Origin: Bradyrhizobium sp. WD16
GTDB lineage: Bacteria; Pseudomonadota; Alphaproteobacteria; Rhizobiales; Xanthobacteraceae
Direction of reading: 5' to 3'
Length of the DNA: 64,000 bases
NCBI RefSeq assembly: GCF_024181725.1
Contig: NZ_CP028908.1
Span: 3,647,501 to 3,711,500, forward strand
Shown here piece by piece: positions 16,217 through 24,136 of this stretch (the first letter of the stretch is position 1; each line of letters starts with the position of its first letter). The notes beneath the pieces were generated by a model. The model saw only the letters and a list, made by a program, of their open reading frames with translations, had not been told where the DNA came from and made no database searches. The position numbers and the translations under genes were made by a program.

Positions 16217-17842
16217 ATGGCCAAGACGGCGCATGTCGATACATTTGCACAGGATCATCTGCCGCCACGGGAACTGTGGCCGGACATGATCTTCACCCGC
16301 CCCGAATTTCAATATCCGGAGCGGCTCAATTGCGTGCACAGCTTCCTCGACCGCTGGGTCACGGAGGGGCGCGGCGACGAGACCTGCATCTTCACCGACG
16401 AGCGGACCTACACCTATCGCGAGCTGCAGGCATTGGTGAACCGCATCGCCAATGTGCTCGTCGGCAAGCTTGGTCTCGTCACCGGAAATCGCGTGCTGCT
16501 GCGCTCCGCCAACAATCCGATGATGGTGGCGACCTATCTCGCGGTGATCAAGGCCGGCGGCATCGCGGTGGCCACCATGCCGCTGCTGCGTGCCAAGGAG
16601 ATCGTCTATCCGATCGGCAAGGCCAGGATCCGTCTCGCGCTGTGCGACCATAAGCTCGCCGACGAGATGGAGAAGGCGAAGGCCCAGTCGAGCGATCTCG
16701 AACGCGTGGTCTATTGGGGCGGCAACGATGCGCAGTCGCTGGAGGCGCTGATCGCCGACGTCAGTCCGGAGTTCACCGCGGTCGATACCGCTGCCGACGA
16801 TCTTTGCCTGATCGCCTTCACCTCCGGCACCACCGGCGATCCGAAAGGAACCATGCATTTTCATCGCGACATGCTGGCGGTGTGCGACGGATTTGCCCGC
16901 AATGTCCTGCGCGCCGGGCCGGCCGATCGTTTCATCGGTTCGGCGCCGCTCGCCTTCACCTTCGGCTTCGGCGGCGTTCTGTTTCCGATGCATATCGGCG
17001 CGTCGTTCGTTCTCCTCGAGAAGACGACGCCGGACAACCTTGCCGCCACCATCGCGCGCTTCAAGGCCACCGTCTGCTTCACCGCACCGACCGCCTACCG
17101 GGCGATGCTGTCGCTCCTCGACAAGCACGACTTGTCGTCGCTGCGCAAATGCGTCTCCGCCGGCGAGCCCCTGCCAAAAGGCACCTTCGAGGCCTGGCTG
17201 AAGGCGACCGGCCTCAAGCTGATCGACGGGATCGGCTCGACCGAGATGCTGCACATCTTCATCAGCGCCGTCGAGGACGAGATTCGTCCCGGCGCCACCG
17301 GCAAGCCGGTTCCCGGCTTTGAGGCCAAGATCGTCGGCGACAACGGCGAGGATCTGCCGCCGGGGCAGATCGGCCGGCTCGCCGTGCGCGGCCCGACGGG
17401 CTGCCGCTACATGGCCGACGAGCGCCAGCGCAAATGCGTGCTCAACGGCTGGAATCTCACCGGCGACACCTACCTCATGGATGAGGACGGCTATTTCTGG
17501 TACCAGTCGCGCTCCGACGACATGATCGTGTCCTCCGGCTACAACATCGCCGGTCCGGATGTGGAGGCCGCGCTGCTGACCCACGATGCGGTCGCAGAAT
17601 GCGGCGTGGTCGGAGCGCCTGACGACGCCCGCGGCACCATCGTCAAGGCCTATGTGGTGCTGCGTCCGGGGGTGACCGGCGACGCCGCGCTGGTCGGCGC
17701 GCTTCAGGAGCATGTCAAGCGCGAGATCGCGCCCTACAAGTATCCGCGTGCGATCGAGTTCGTCGGCGAATTGCCCAAGACCGCCAGCGGCAAGCTCAAG
17801 CGCTTCACCCTGCGGCAGATGACGCAGGAGGCGGCGGAATGA
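16217..17842 (+). CDS. Aryl-CoA ligase, 2-aminobenzoate/benzoate-CoA ligase type
   Basis: AMP-forming acid:CoA ligase of 541 aa, expected to activate an aromatic carboxylate with ATP and CoA in the cytoplasm. The P-loop-like motif TSGTTGDPKG spans residues 202-211. GIGSTEMLHIF is the family A5 motif, GDTYLMDEDGYFWYQSRSDD is the hinge region, and K526 in the C-terminal TASGK is the adenylation lysine. The overall pattern (PPRELWPDMIF start, GSTEMLHIF) is that of benzoate-CoA ligase relatives, including 2-aminobenzoate-CoA ligase. The partner monooxygenase/reductase makes 2-aminobenzoate the preferred substrate, by inference. Its TGA overlaps the ATG of the thioesterase gene. Confidence 0.85.
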   Translation: MAKTAHVDTFAQDHLPPRELWPDMIFTRPEFQYPERLNCVHSFLDRWVTEGRGDETCIFTDERTYTYRELQALVNRIANVLVGKLGLVTGNRVLLRSANNPMMVATYLAVIKAGGIAVATMPLLRAKEIVYPIGKARIRLALCDHKLADEMEKAKAQSSDLERVVYWGGNDAQSLEALIADVSPEFTAVDTAADDLCLIAFTSGTTGDPKGTMHFHRDMLAVCDGFARNVLRAGPADRFIGSAPLAFTFGFGGVLFPMHIGASFVLLEKTTPDNLAATIARFKATVCFTAPTAYRAMLSLLDKHDLSSLRKCVSAGEPLPKGTFEAWLKATGLKLIDGIGSTEMLHIFISAVEDEIRPGATGKPVPGFEAKIVGDNGEDLPPGQIGRLAVRGPTGCRYMADERQRKCVLNGWNLTGDTYLMDEDGYFWYQSRSDDMIVSSGYNIAGPDVEAALLTHDAVAECGVVGAPDDARGTIVKAYVVLRPGVTGDAALVGALQEHVKREIAPYKYPRAIEFVGELPKTASGKLKRFTLRQMTQEAAE

Positions 17843-18312
17843 ACATGATGACCGGCGCCAAGGCGGCTATTCCCGCGCTGGAGGCGCTTGGCCCGGGCGT
17901 CTGGCGCCGGTCGGTGCCGATCCGTTTCTCTCACTGCGACCCGGCGGGCATCGTCTATTTCGCCAAGTATTTCGATATCGCCAATGGCGTGGTGGAGGAC
18001 TGGTTTGCCGCCGCGCTCCACCTGCTTTATCACGATTTCATCGGGGCTCGCCGCACCGGGCTCGGCTTCGTCAACGTCACCTGCGATTTCGTCCGCCCGG
18101 GCATGATGGGCGACGAGGTGATCTTCGCCGTGATGGTGGAGGGGGTCGGCACGGCCGCGATCAGGCTGGTCATCGACGCCTATCGCGAGGGCGAGGTGGT
18201 GCTGGCAATGCGCCTCGTCATGGCGACGACGTCGTTGCTGGTTCACCGGGCGATTCCGGTTCCGGACGACCTGCGCGACGCCATCGAAACATACAAGGAG
18301 AACTGCCGGTGA
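17839..18312 (+). CDS. Acyl-CoA thioesterase, 4-hydroxybenzoyl-CoA type
   Basis: Hotdog-fold thioesterase of 157 aa. The active-site helix motif is HCDPAGIVYFAKYFD, with D34 as the expected catalytic aspartate of 4-hydroxybenzoyl-CoA thioesterases. It could hydrolyse aryl-CoA esters to free CoA when the pathway stalls, or release a product; both are inferred. The start overlaps the ligase stop by four bases (ATGA), and its own stop overlaps the GTG of ridA, so the three genes are translationally coupled. Two further in-frame ATGs lie within the first four codons. Confidence 0.83.
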   Translation: MNMMTGAKAAIPALEALGPGVWRRSVPIRFSHCDPAGIVYFAKYFDIANGVVEDWFAAALHLLYHDFIGARRTGLGFVNVTCDFVRPGMMGDEVIFAVMVEGVGTAAIRLVIDAYREGEVVLAMRLVMATTSLLVHRAIPVPDDLRDAIETYKENCR

Positions 18313-18773
18313 CGGCGATCAAGGGAACCACGGTTGCGGTGATGCCCGCGGCCACGGATCGGGAAGCTGCGGAGCGTCCTGTGGCGCTGCAGCCGTCGGG
18401 CTGGCCGCGGCCGAAAGGCTATGCCAACGGCATGCTGGCCGAGGGCCGGCTGGTGCTCACCGGCGGCGTGGTCGGCTGGGATGCGCAGGAGCGGTTTGCC
18501 GATGGCTTCGTTGCCCAGGTCCGCCAGGTGCTGGAGAACATCGTCGCCATTCTCGCCGAAGGCGGCGCCGGGCCGGAGCATCTCGTCCGCCTCACCTGGT
18601 ATGTGGTGGACATGGCCGAGTACACCGACAATCTCAAGACGATCGGCGAGGCCTACCGCGAGGTGATCGGCGCGCATTATCCGACCATGGCGCTGGTCCA
18701 GGTCGTCCGCTTGGTCGAGCCGGTCGCCCGCGTCGAGATCGAGGCGACGGCGGTCCTGCCGGCGCGCGGCTGA
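18309..18773 (+). CDS. RidA-family (YjgF/Rid) imine/enamine deaminase
   Basis: Rid-family protein of 154 aa with an N-terminal extension of about 25 residues. Recognisable parts are the core KGYANGMLAEGRLVLTGG, the loop LTWYVVDMAEYTDN, and the C-terminal ARVEIEATAVL, close to the RidA active-site strand with its arginine. Rid proteins form trimers in the cytosol and hydrolyse reactive enamines or imines to ketone plus ammonia. The dearomatised product of 2-aminobenzoyl-CoA carries such an enamine, so a pathway role, not just housekeeping, is plausible; this is inference. The GTG start is coupled to the preceding stop. Confidence 0.85.
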   Translation: MTAIKGTTVAVMPAATDREAAERPVALQPSGWPRPKGYANGMLAEGRLVLTGGVVGWDAQERFADGFVAQVRQVLENIVAILAEGGAGPEHLVRLTWYVVDMAEYTDNLKTIGEAYREVIGAHYPTMALVQVVRLVEPVARVEIEATAVLPARG

Positions 18774-18888
18774 GTGCGATCGGCGTAGACACCTCGGCCG
18801 CCGTCAGGCTGATGCCACATTCCAGCACCACGATGCTTGCCATTGATGATGGGCCGCGGCGGTTTGCAGTGCGGGAGAGAGGCGCGTT

Positions 18889-19054
18889 CTAGTGTGGCGT
18901 CTCGCAATTGCCTATGCCCTTTGCGGCAAGCCCCTGTAGGCAATTGCGAGACATAAGCCACACTAGCACTTTGATTTTGCTAGTGTCCCTATGTCTCCGA
19001 ATTACCGTGCGAGCGCGAGGCAAACGTAGCGGTAATTCGGAGACGGGACACTAG
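18889..19054. repeat. Bipartite CTAG palindrome pair, unit B1-B2
   Basis: B1 (18889-18966) is the A3-type palindrome with intact CTAG at both ends. A 13-bp spacer separates it from B2 (18980-19054), the A4-type palindrome. B2 has a perfect stem GTCTCCGAATTACCG where A4 has one mismatch. Orientation is the same as in the array at 6 kb. Confidence 0.9.
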
Positions 19055-19216
19055 TGTGGCGTCTCGCAATTGCCTATGCCCTTTGCGGCAAGCCCCTGTA
19101 GGCAATTGCGAGACATAAGCCACACTAGCACTTTGATTTTGCTAGTGTCCCTATGTCTCCGAATTACCGTGCGAGCGCGAGGCAAACGTAGCGGTAATTC
19201 GGAGACGGGACACTAG
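19051..19216. repeat. Bipartite CTAG palindrome pair, unit B3-B4 (tandem copy of B1-B2)
   Basis: Essentially identical tandem copy of B1-B2 at a 162-bp period, sharing one CTAG. Copies within this array are more alike than copies between the two arrays (for example CTTTGCGG here against CTTCGCGG in array A), which points to local duplication. The array ends 26 bp before the next start codon. Confidence 0.9.
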
Positions 19217-19242
19217 CGCCACCCTGATTCGGCGGAGCGCAG

Positions 19243-20829
19243 ATGGCGAACCAAGATATCGGACCGGTCCGCAACATTCTTTGCGTTTTCCCGCGGTATG
19301 CGCCGTCGTTCGGCACCTTCGAATATGCCTACGGGCTGACCGACGGCATTCGCGCCTTCATGCCGCCGCAGGGGCTGCTGGTGATCGCGGCGGTGTTGCC
19401 CGGCCACTGGCGGGTGCGCTTCATCGACGAGAACCTCGCGCCGGCCAGCGCAAATGAGTTTGCCTGGGCGGATGCCGTGCTCGTCAGCGGCATGCATATC
19501 CAGCGGCGGCAGATCAACGACATCTGCGCCCGGGCCCACGCCGCCGGCCGCGTCGCCGCCCTGGGCGGCCCGTCGGTCAGCTCCTGCCCGGACTACTACC
19601 CGGCGTTCGACTACCTCCATGTCGGCGAACTCGGCGATGCCACCGACGAGCTGATCGAGCGGCTCGCCCGGGACGTCGCGCCGCCGCAGCGCCAGGTGGT
19701 GCTGACGACGCGCGAGCGGCGGGACATGACCGCATTTCCGCTGCCGGCCTATGAACTGCTGCCGCTGTCGCGCTACTTCATCGGCAGCATCCAGTTCTCC
19801 AGCGGCTGTCCCTACCAATGCGAATTCTGCGATATTCCGGGGCTCTACGGCCGCAATCCGCGGCTGAAGGCCCCCGAGCAGATCACCGCCGAACTCGACA
19901 AGCTGCTTGCCGCCGGCCTGATCGGCTCGGTGTATTTCGTCGACGACAACTTCATCGGCAATCGCCGCGCGGTCCAGGAGCTGCTGCCGCATCTGATCGA
20001 TTGGCAGAAGCGCAACGGCTATGCGCTGCAATTTGCCTGCGAGGCGACGCTGAACATCGCCAGGCGCCCGGACATTCTTGCCCAGATGCGCGAGGCCTAT
20101 TTCACCACGATCTTCTGCGGCATCGAGACGCCCGATCACGATGCGCTCAAGGCCATGGCCAAGTCGCACAATTTGATGGTGCCCATTCTCGACAGTGTCG
20201 CGACCCTCAACGGCTACGGCATGGAGGTGGTGTCCGGGATCATCCTCGGCCTCGACACGGATACGCCGAACTCCGGCGAATCGATCCTCGATTTCATCGA
20301 GCAGTCGCAAATACCGATGCTGACCATCAACCTGCTGCAGGCGCTGCCGCGGACGCCGCTGTGGGACCGGCTTGCGCGGGAGAACCGCCTGGTCGACGAC
20401 CCCGGACGGGATTCCAATGTCGATTTCCGCTTGCCTTACGACCAGGTCGTCGCGATGTGGCGCAGCTGCATGGCGAGGGCCTATGAACCGGACAGGCTGT
20501 TCGCCCGCTTCGAGCATCAGGCCCGCGCCACCTATCCCAACCGTCTCAAGCCGCCGAATTCGCGCCAGCGCCTGTCATGGCCGAACCTCAAGCGTGGATT
20601 GACCATGCTGGCCAAGATCCTGTGGCAGGTCGGGCTGCGCGGCGACTATCGCGCCGCGTTCTGGGCCTTCGCCTGGCCGAAGTTGAAACAGGGGGATATC
20701 GAGCGCGTGATTGCCGTCGGTCTCGTCGCGCATCACCTCATCCTGTTCGCGCGAGGTGCGGCCAGTGGTCGCCAGACCGCATCCTATTATTCGACGCGGC
20801 TGCGTGAAGCGTCGGTGCCGGCGGAATGA
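19243..20829 (+). CDS. B12-binding radical SAM protein, HpnP-like (hopanoid C-2 methylase family)
   Basis: 528 aa with an N-terminal B12-binding-like domain (about 10-150, containing MPPQGLLVIAA and VSGMHIQRRQ), then a radical SAM domain with the CX3CX2C iron-sulphur motif at C189, C193 and C196 (SGCPYQCEFCDIPG), and a C-terminal helical domain of the DUF4070 type. From memory this layout and several stretches (CVFPRY, GGPSVS, EFCDIPGLYGRNPR) resemble HpnP, which methylates hopanoids at C-2. Other DUF4070 proteins modify different substrates, so the function is tentative. No hopanoid gene is nearby. GGAG precedes the ATG; palindrome array B fills the upstream region. Confidence 0.7.
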   Translation: MANQDIGPVRNILCVFPRYAPSFGTFEYAYGLTDGIRAFMPPQGLLVIAAVLPGHWRVRFIDENLAPASANEFAWADAVLVSGMHIQRRQINDICARAHAAGRVAALGGPSVSSCPDYYPAFDYLHVGELGDATDELIERLARDVAPPQRQVVLTTRERRDMTAFPLPAYELLPLSRYFIGSIQFSSGCPYQCEFCDIPGLYGRNPRLKAPEQITAELDKLLAAGLIGSVYFVDDNFIGNRRAVQELLPHLIDWQKRNGYALQFACEATLNIARRPDILAQMREAYFTTIFCGIETPDHDALKAMAKSHNLMVPILDSVATLNGYGMEVVSGIILGLDTDTPNSGESILDFIEQSQIPMLTINLLQALPRTPLWDRLARENRLVDDPGRDSNVDFRLPYDQVVAMWRSCMARAYEPDRLFARFEHQARATYPNRLKPPNSRQRLSWPNLKRGLTMLAKILWQVGLRGDYRAAFWAFAWPKLKQGDIERVIAVGLVAHHLILFARGAASGRQTASYYSTRLREASVPAE

Positions 20830-20978
20830 TCGCCGGCGATCGGCCGTCGCGGCAAAAGTTCCGCGCATTCACCGGTTGCCAAGCCAGCGTCGGAGCACCA
20901 GAATCCAGGGCATAGGGGCGCCCATATCTGCGGTTCCCGCCCGGCTGCGACCGGGCGGGTCCAGAGGAGGAAGACGCC

Positions 20979-21161
20979 ATGCGGGAGATGCAAGTCCACG
21001 ACATCGCGCGGCAGATGCTGGAACGGCACGGCGGCACAGCGATCGCCCAGGCCGCGCAGAAGGCGGTGATCTGCGAAGAGAAGGGCGACGTCGAAGAGGC
21101 CAAGGAATGGCGGCATATCGAAGCCGCCATGAAGATGATGCGCGGCCCGCATCAGAGCTGA
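20979..21161 (+). CDS. Small hypothetical protein, 60 aa
   Basis: A short, strongly helical, charged protein (residue pattern REMQVHDIARQMLERHG ... EEAKEWRHIEAAMKMM). It has a strong ribosome site (GAGGAGG) before its ATG, which argues for a real gene. It has no signal peptide or membrane segment. It is 149 bp behind the radical SAM gene on the same strand. I do not recognise a characterised family; similar small unknown proteins are common in Bradyrhizobium genomes by recollection. Confidence 0.6.
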   Translation: MREMQVHDIARQMLERHGGTAIAQAAQKAVICEEKGDVEEAKEWRHIEAAMKMMRGPHQS

Positions 21162-21520
21162 GGCACGCATCAAGGACCGCTCGTGATGTGCATCGGCGGT
21201 CGCCGCGCGCTTCAACGATCGTCCCGTCGTACTGGATCGTCCAATCAGGCCGGTCGATGACAACGACGGTGAGGCGGCGGCTGCCGGCTCGCCTCGTTCG
21301 TGCGTCGGCTGTTGGGGCCGCCTGCGTTCGCGCCGCTGTGGACTATGAGGCCGTTTGAACCTGCTTCCGGTTTCACGACACTCATCGGGATGTGCCGAGA
21401 AGCAACATCCCTGTGCAGAAGAGCCTGCGCTGCGCGCTTTTTTCCCTGACCGGGTCCTCCGCGCTCTATTCGCGGTCTTCGCCTTCCTGTTATGGGACAG
21501 GAAATTCTGGGGTTATCTGA
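21162..21520. other. Intergenic region with no gene recognised
   Basis: No frame here shows family similarity or a convincing ribosome site. A short GCGC-TGC-GCGC stem followed by six T lies near 21430-21446 and could be a weak terminator. The stretch probably holds the promoter of the TPR/barrel gene. Confidence 0.35.
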
Positions 21521-22903
21521 ATGGCCGGGGCGACGTTAGCTGAGCAGGGGCGGGCGCGGGTGCAGGGGCGATCTGCCCCGATTCTGTCGTGCCTCGCCGC
21601 CGTGCTGTTGAGCGCGGCCGTCGCCCTGCCGCTGCCCGCAGATGCGCAGACGGCCGACGGGTCGGAGCAGGACCGCCTCTTCCAGGCGACGCTTGCCAAC
21701 CCCCGCGATCTGGAGACGACCTTCGCCTATGCCCGCGTCGCCGCCGCCAACGGCGATTACGAGGCGGCGATCGGCGCCCTCGAGCGCGTGGTGTTCTATC
21801 ATCCCAATCTCGCCCGGGTGAAATACGAGCTCGGCGCGCTCTATTTCCGGCTCCGCTCCTACGAGATGGCGCGGCGCTACTTCCGGGAGGCGCTGGCTTG
21901 CCCGGATCTCGACCCGGCGACCAGGATGCGGATCGAGGCATCGCTGCCGGACGCCGACAATCAGCTGCAGCGGAGCCGGTTCTCCGCCTTCCTGCAGACC
22001 GGCGCGCGCTACCAGAGCAACGCCAGCTTTGCCCCGACCAGCGGCATCGTCCGTTTCGGCGGCCAGGACCTCGCGCTGTTGCCGTCGGCCACCCGCAAGA
22101 GCGATACCAACTGGTTCGGGATCGCCGGGGTGAGCCACGACTACGACCTCGACAACGAGCGCGGCGACACCTTGGAGACGCGTTTCGTCGGCTACGCGAC
22201 CGAGCAGGCGCGCTATAGCGAACTCAATGTCGCCCTGTTCGATTTGAGCTTCGGACCGCGTCTCGTGCTGGCGCCGGATCTGCTGCCCGGGGCGACCATC
22301 AAGCCCTACGTCGTCGGCGGCAACACCTGGGTCGGCGGCTCGTCCTATGTCGGCAGTTATGGCGCGGGTATCACCGCCAGCCTGCCGGTCGGCCGGCGCC
22401 TGACCATCAGCCCCGAATTCGAGTGGCGGCGCGCCGACTTCCGCGACAACGCTCTGGCGCCGCTGTCGTCGTTCAATTCGGGCAACTGGTACACGGCGGG
22501 CGTCGCCGGCGCGGCCAACCTCAATGCCGATCTCAAGCTCGAGGCGCGCGGCGCCTTCCGCCACGGCGATTCCCAGCTCGCGTTTTCCAGTTTCGATCAG
22601 TGGATGGGCGAGGCGGCGCTGACCTGGTCCTTCGCCCCGCCGTTCGAATCCATCACCCGCAACTGGAGCGTGTCGCCCTTCGTGCGGCTGATCCAGACCG
22701 ACTTCAAGGCGCCCAACCCGGCGATCGATCCTTTGGTTGCCGAGCACGACACCGAATGGATCGCCGGTGCGCGCTTCGACACCCCGGTGACGCGCACGTT
22801 CGGCCTGTCCACCGCCATCCAATACGACCGCACCAATTCGAACCTGCCGAATTACCGCCAGAACAACTTCTCGGTGATATTCGGCCCCACCGCGCGCTTC
22901 TGA
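21521..22903 (+). CDS. Secreted TPR protein with C-terminal outer-membrane barrel
   Basis: 460 aa. A signal peptide with a positively charged n-region and a hydrophobic core (LSCLAAVLLSAAVALPL) ends near ADAQ. Residues about 60-150 form TPR-like repeats (ANGDYEAAIGALERVVFYHP, RLRSYEMARRYFREAL). The rest is rich in alternating hydrophobic strands with aromatic residues and ends in phenylalanine (FGPTARF), the usual mark of an outer-membrane beta-barrel. The layout resembles surface-lipoprotein assembly modulators (SLAM/DUF560), TPR plus barrel, though membership is not certain. It is followed 10 bp later by the FecR-domain gene, so the two probably work together at the cell surface. Confidence 0.68.
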   Translation: MAGATLAEQGRARVQGRSAPILSCLAAVLLSAAVALPLPADAQTADGSEQDRLFQATLANPRDLETTFAYARVAAANGDYEAAIGALERVVFYHPNLARVKYELGALYFRLRSYEMARRYFREALACPDLDPATRMRIEASLPDADNQLQRSRFSAFLQTGARYQSNASFAPTSGIVRFGGQDLALLPSATRKSDTNWFGIAGVSHDYDLDNERGDTLETRFVGYATEQARYSELNVALFDLSFGPRLVLAPDLLPGATIKPYVVGGNTWVGGSSYVGSYGAGITASLPVGRRLTISPEFEWRRADFRDNALAPLSSFNSGNWYTAGVAGAANLNADLKLEARGAFRHGDSQLAFSSFDQWMGEAALTWSFAPPFESITRNWSVSPFVRLIQTDFKAPNPAIDPLVAEHDTEWIAGARFDTPVTRTFGLSTAIQYDRTNSNLPNYRQNNFSVIFGPTARF

Positions 22904-22913
22904 GGTCTGGCCC

Positions 22914-23921
22914 ATGATGCGATGCCGCCATGATATCGCTCCGCGCGGCCGTGCTGCGCACGGTCCCTTGCCGGCGCTGCTGGTCGCATCGGCGCTCACC
23001 GCGGCATTGGCGCTGCCGGCGCGCGCCGACAGTTTCGCCAGGATCGGCGCGGCCAATCAGGACGCCACCGGCACGCCGCCAGGCGGCGCCACCCGCAGCC
23101 TCGTGGTCGGCATGGGCGTCGTCTACAAGGAGAAGATCCAGACCTCGGCGCAGGGGTCGACCCAGGTCCTGTTTCCGGATTCATCGACGCTGAATATCGG
23201 CCGCAATGCCAGCGTCACCATCGACGAGTTCGTCTACGATCCCAAGCCCAATAGCGGCACCATGGTGGCGACCCTGGCGAAGGGCGCGCTGCGCTTCGTC
23301 GGCGGCCAGATCAGTCATCACGACGGCGTCACAGTGAAGACGCCGGTGGCGACGCTCGGCATCCGCGGCGGTGTCGCCAGCCTGAGCTATCCGACCCCGG
23401 CCAAGCTCGCCGGCGCCGACCCCAATCTCGCCGGCTGTACCGGCGAACTGGTGATCGGTCATGTCGGCGCCATCGTGCTGAGGAATCGGGCGGGGCAGGC
23501 GACCCTGCGGCCGGGCTTTGCCACCTGTGTCAACGGACCGGATACGCCGATTCCGCCGCCGTTCCGCATCTCGGATGCAGCGCTGAACATTGTCGTCAGT
23601 CTGCTCACCAGCGGGCCAGGACAGAATGGCGGCAATCCGACGCCGGCGCCGGGACCGCTGATCGTCGGCAACACCGGAACGGTGCACCTCGACCCGCCGG
23701 GCAGTCCGCCGGGCAGCGATCCGCTCGGCTTGCTGTCGATCATTTCCGGTGGCGACAACACCGTGAAGAACCGCTCGCAGGCGGGTCAGCTGCAGACCGG
23801 GCTGCCGCCGCCGCAGATCGTCGATCCGCCGCCCCCGGTCAATACGCCGACCACGACGTCACCATCGACGCCACCCCCCGTCTCTCCGCCGCCACCGCTG
23901 ACGGTCGGGCCCCGGGATTAG
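22914..23921 (+). CDS. Exported FecR-domain protein with proline-rich tail
   Basis: 335 aa with a signal peptide ending near ARA-DSF. A FecR-type domain spans about residues 60-165 (VVGMGVVYKEKIQT, QVLFPDSSTLNIGRNASVTIDEF, VKTPVATLGIRGG); in such stand-alone exported versions it is a periplasmic or surface beta domain rather than an anti-sigma factor. The last 90 residues are proline and glycine rich (PPPPVNTP, STPPPVSPPPP), a probable unstructured stalk. It is coupled to the TPR-barrel gene just upstream. In alphaproteobacteria such pairs often accompany large secreted proteins, none of which is in this window. Function unknown. Confidence 0.7.
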   Translation: MMRCRHDIAPRGRAAHGPLPALLVASALTAALALPARADSFARIGAANQDATGTPPGGATRSLVVGMGVVYKEKIQTSAQGSTQVLFPDSSTLNIGRNASVTIDEFVYDPKPNSGTMVATLAKGALRFVGGQISHHDGVTVKTPVATLGIRGGVASLSYPTPAKLAGADPNLAGCTGELVIGHVGAIVLRNRAGQATLRPGFATCVNGPDTPIPPPFRISDAALNIVVSLLTSGPGQNGGNPTPAPGPLIVGNTGTVHLDPPGSPPGSDPLGLLSIISGGDNTVKNRSQAGQLQTGLPPPQIVDPPPPVNTPTTTSPSTPPPVSPPPPLTVGPRD

Positions 23922-23996
23922 TCGTCTGGGCGAGCCAGTCGAAAAAGTCATTCCGTGACTGGATATGAGCCGGCTTGTCATGGTTCTTGCCGGTCT

Positions 23997-24113
23997 TCAC
24001 ATTCCGGCCGGCGGCTCGATAAGAATATCGATGTCCTCCGAAAACCGGCCTATGCCGCCATTGCCGCCGGTGACCACCGCGACCCGGCCGTTGAGATCGA
24101 ACACGTTCGTCAT
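23997..24113 (-). pseudogene. Truncated short-chain dehydrogenase (N-terminal fragment)
   Basis: A minus-strand frame begins MTNVFDLNGRVAVVTGGNGG, the unmistakable start of an SDR with its TGGNGGIG cofactor loop. After 22 residues similarity stops and the frame ends 16 codons later at TGA. It starts 23 bp after the stop of the phenylacetate-CoA-ligase-like gene in the same direction, so an SDR was probably the last gene of that operon and lost its 3' part by deletion. Confidence 0.7.
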
Positions 24114-24136
24114 CGTTTTCTTCCGATAACCCGATT

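Noticed and set aside
14909-17713. Minus-strand open frame of 934 codons opposite the acyl-CoA dehydrogenase and ligase genes
   Set aside because: It spans two genes with strong motifs on the plus strand. It has no recognisable domain and no ribosome site.
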